Assembly (NCBI GenBank): GCA_964448015.1
Contig: CAYUUV010000026.1
Span: 1-12,879, forward strand
Reading direction: 5' to 3'
Source of the DNA: JACKGS01 sp964448015
GTDB taxonomy: Bacteria > Patescibacteriota > Saccharimonadia > Saccharimonadales > UBA7683
Length of the DNA: 12,879 nucleotides
The notes beneath the pieces are model-generated. The model was not told the DNA's origin, did no database searches, and was given only the letters and a program-made list of their open reading frames with translations. Within the stretch, counting starts at the first letter, position 1; each line of letters begins with the position of its first letter. Below are positions 12,843 to 12,879 of this stretch, in pieces. A program made the position numbers and the translations under genes.

Positions 12843-12873
12843 GTATTACTTGTTAGTACTATTATTTTTACAA
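12843..12873 (-). promoter_or_regulatory. Putative promoter of the secreted protein-sortase pair
   Basis: On the minus strand, a TTGTAA -35-like box (12868-12873) and a TAATAC -10-like box (12843-12848) are 19 bp apart in an AT-rich stretch at the right edge of the window. The spacing is slightly long, so the exact boxes are uncertain. Confidence 0.35.
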
Positions 12874-12879
12874 CATTCC

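Noticed and set aside
1..12879. tRNA, rRNA, CRISPR array or insertion sequence
   Set aside because: No cloverleaf with a T-loop, no regularly spaced short direct repeats with unique spacers, and no transposase or terminal inverted repeats were seen on reading both strands.

Overview
The window looks like a chromosomal piece of a Patescibacteria genome, most likely Candidatus Saccharibacteria (TM7). This is an inference from gene content, not from a marker gene. The evidence is a monoderm-type envelope gene set (class A penicillin-binding protein, class F-like sortase, sortase-adjacent Asn/Ser/Thr-rich surface proteins), a small Crp/Fnr regulator, very short intergenic gaps and several unrecognised small proteins. 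Stops are mostly TAA, with one TAG and one TGA. The sortase ends with TGA exactly where the family normally ends, so UGA appears to be a normal stop and the recoded Gracilibacteria/Absconditabacteria are unlikely. I saw no tRNA, rRNA, insertion sequence or CRISPR array.

Left part (1-6408), mostly housekeeping and envelope genes. On the minus strand lie the 5' end of an unrecognised gene running off the left edge (1-134), an AI-2E-family membrane permease (245-1369) and an AMP-forming acyl-CoA synthetase/ligase (1413-2858). Divergent from the ligase, on the plus strand, are an OpgC-like membrane acyltransferase (2941-4059) and a bifunctional class A PBP (4096-6408). The ligase and the acyltransferase face each other across 82 bp that carry almost the same -10 region twice in mirror orientation. 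Several genes here have a good -10 box only 5-11 nt before the start codon and no Shine-Dalgarno (SD) sequence, which suggests leaderless or nearly leaderless mRNAs.

Middle (6436-7643). A Crp/Fnr-type regulator on the minus strand is divergent from a 130-residue unrecognised gene. The gap between them holds a palindrome of the TGTGA-N6-TCACA class. A second such palindrome lies at 7742-7757, about 40 bp before a plausible transcription start for the next cluster. This suggests that the regulator controls itself and the surface-protein cluster.

Right part (7906-12822), a surface-protein locus. On the plus strand, a 53-residue small protein, a membrane-anchored Ser/Thr-rich protein, a secreted protein with two repeats and a 659-residue secreted protein with four repeats form a probable operon. 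All have strong SD sequences, and two of the gaps contain RNA structure; the one at 9332-9425 is a nested 31-bp hairpin. On the minus strand, a small secreted protein with one copy of the same repeat is followed by the sortase. Three proteins share a repeat built around SG-x-A-x-V-x-x-NT-x-x-G-x-A-x-SG-x-A. Together with the sortase they look like a dedicated surface structure (fibre, coat or adhesin) of unknown function, and this is the strongest candidate for an undescribed system in the window.
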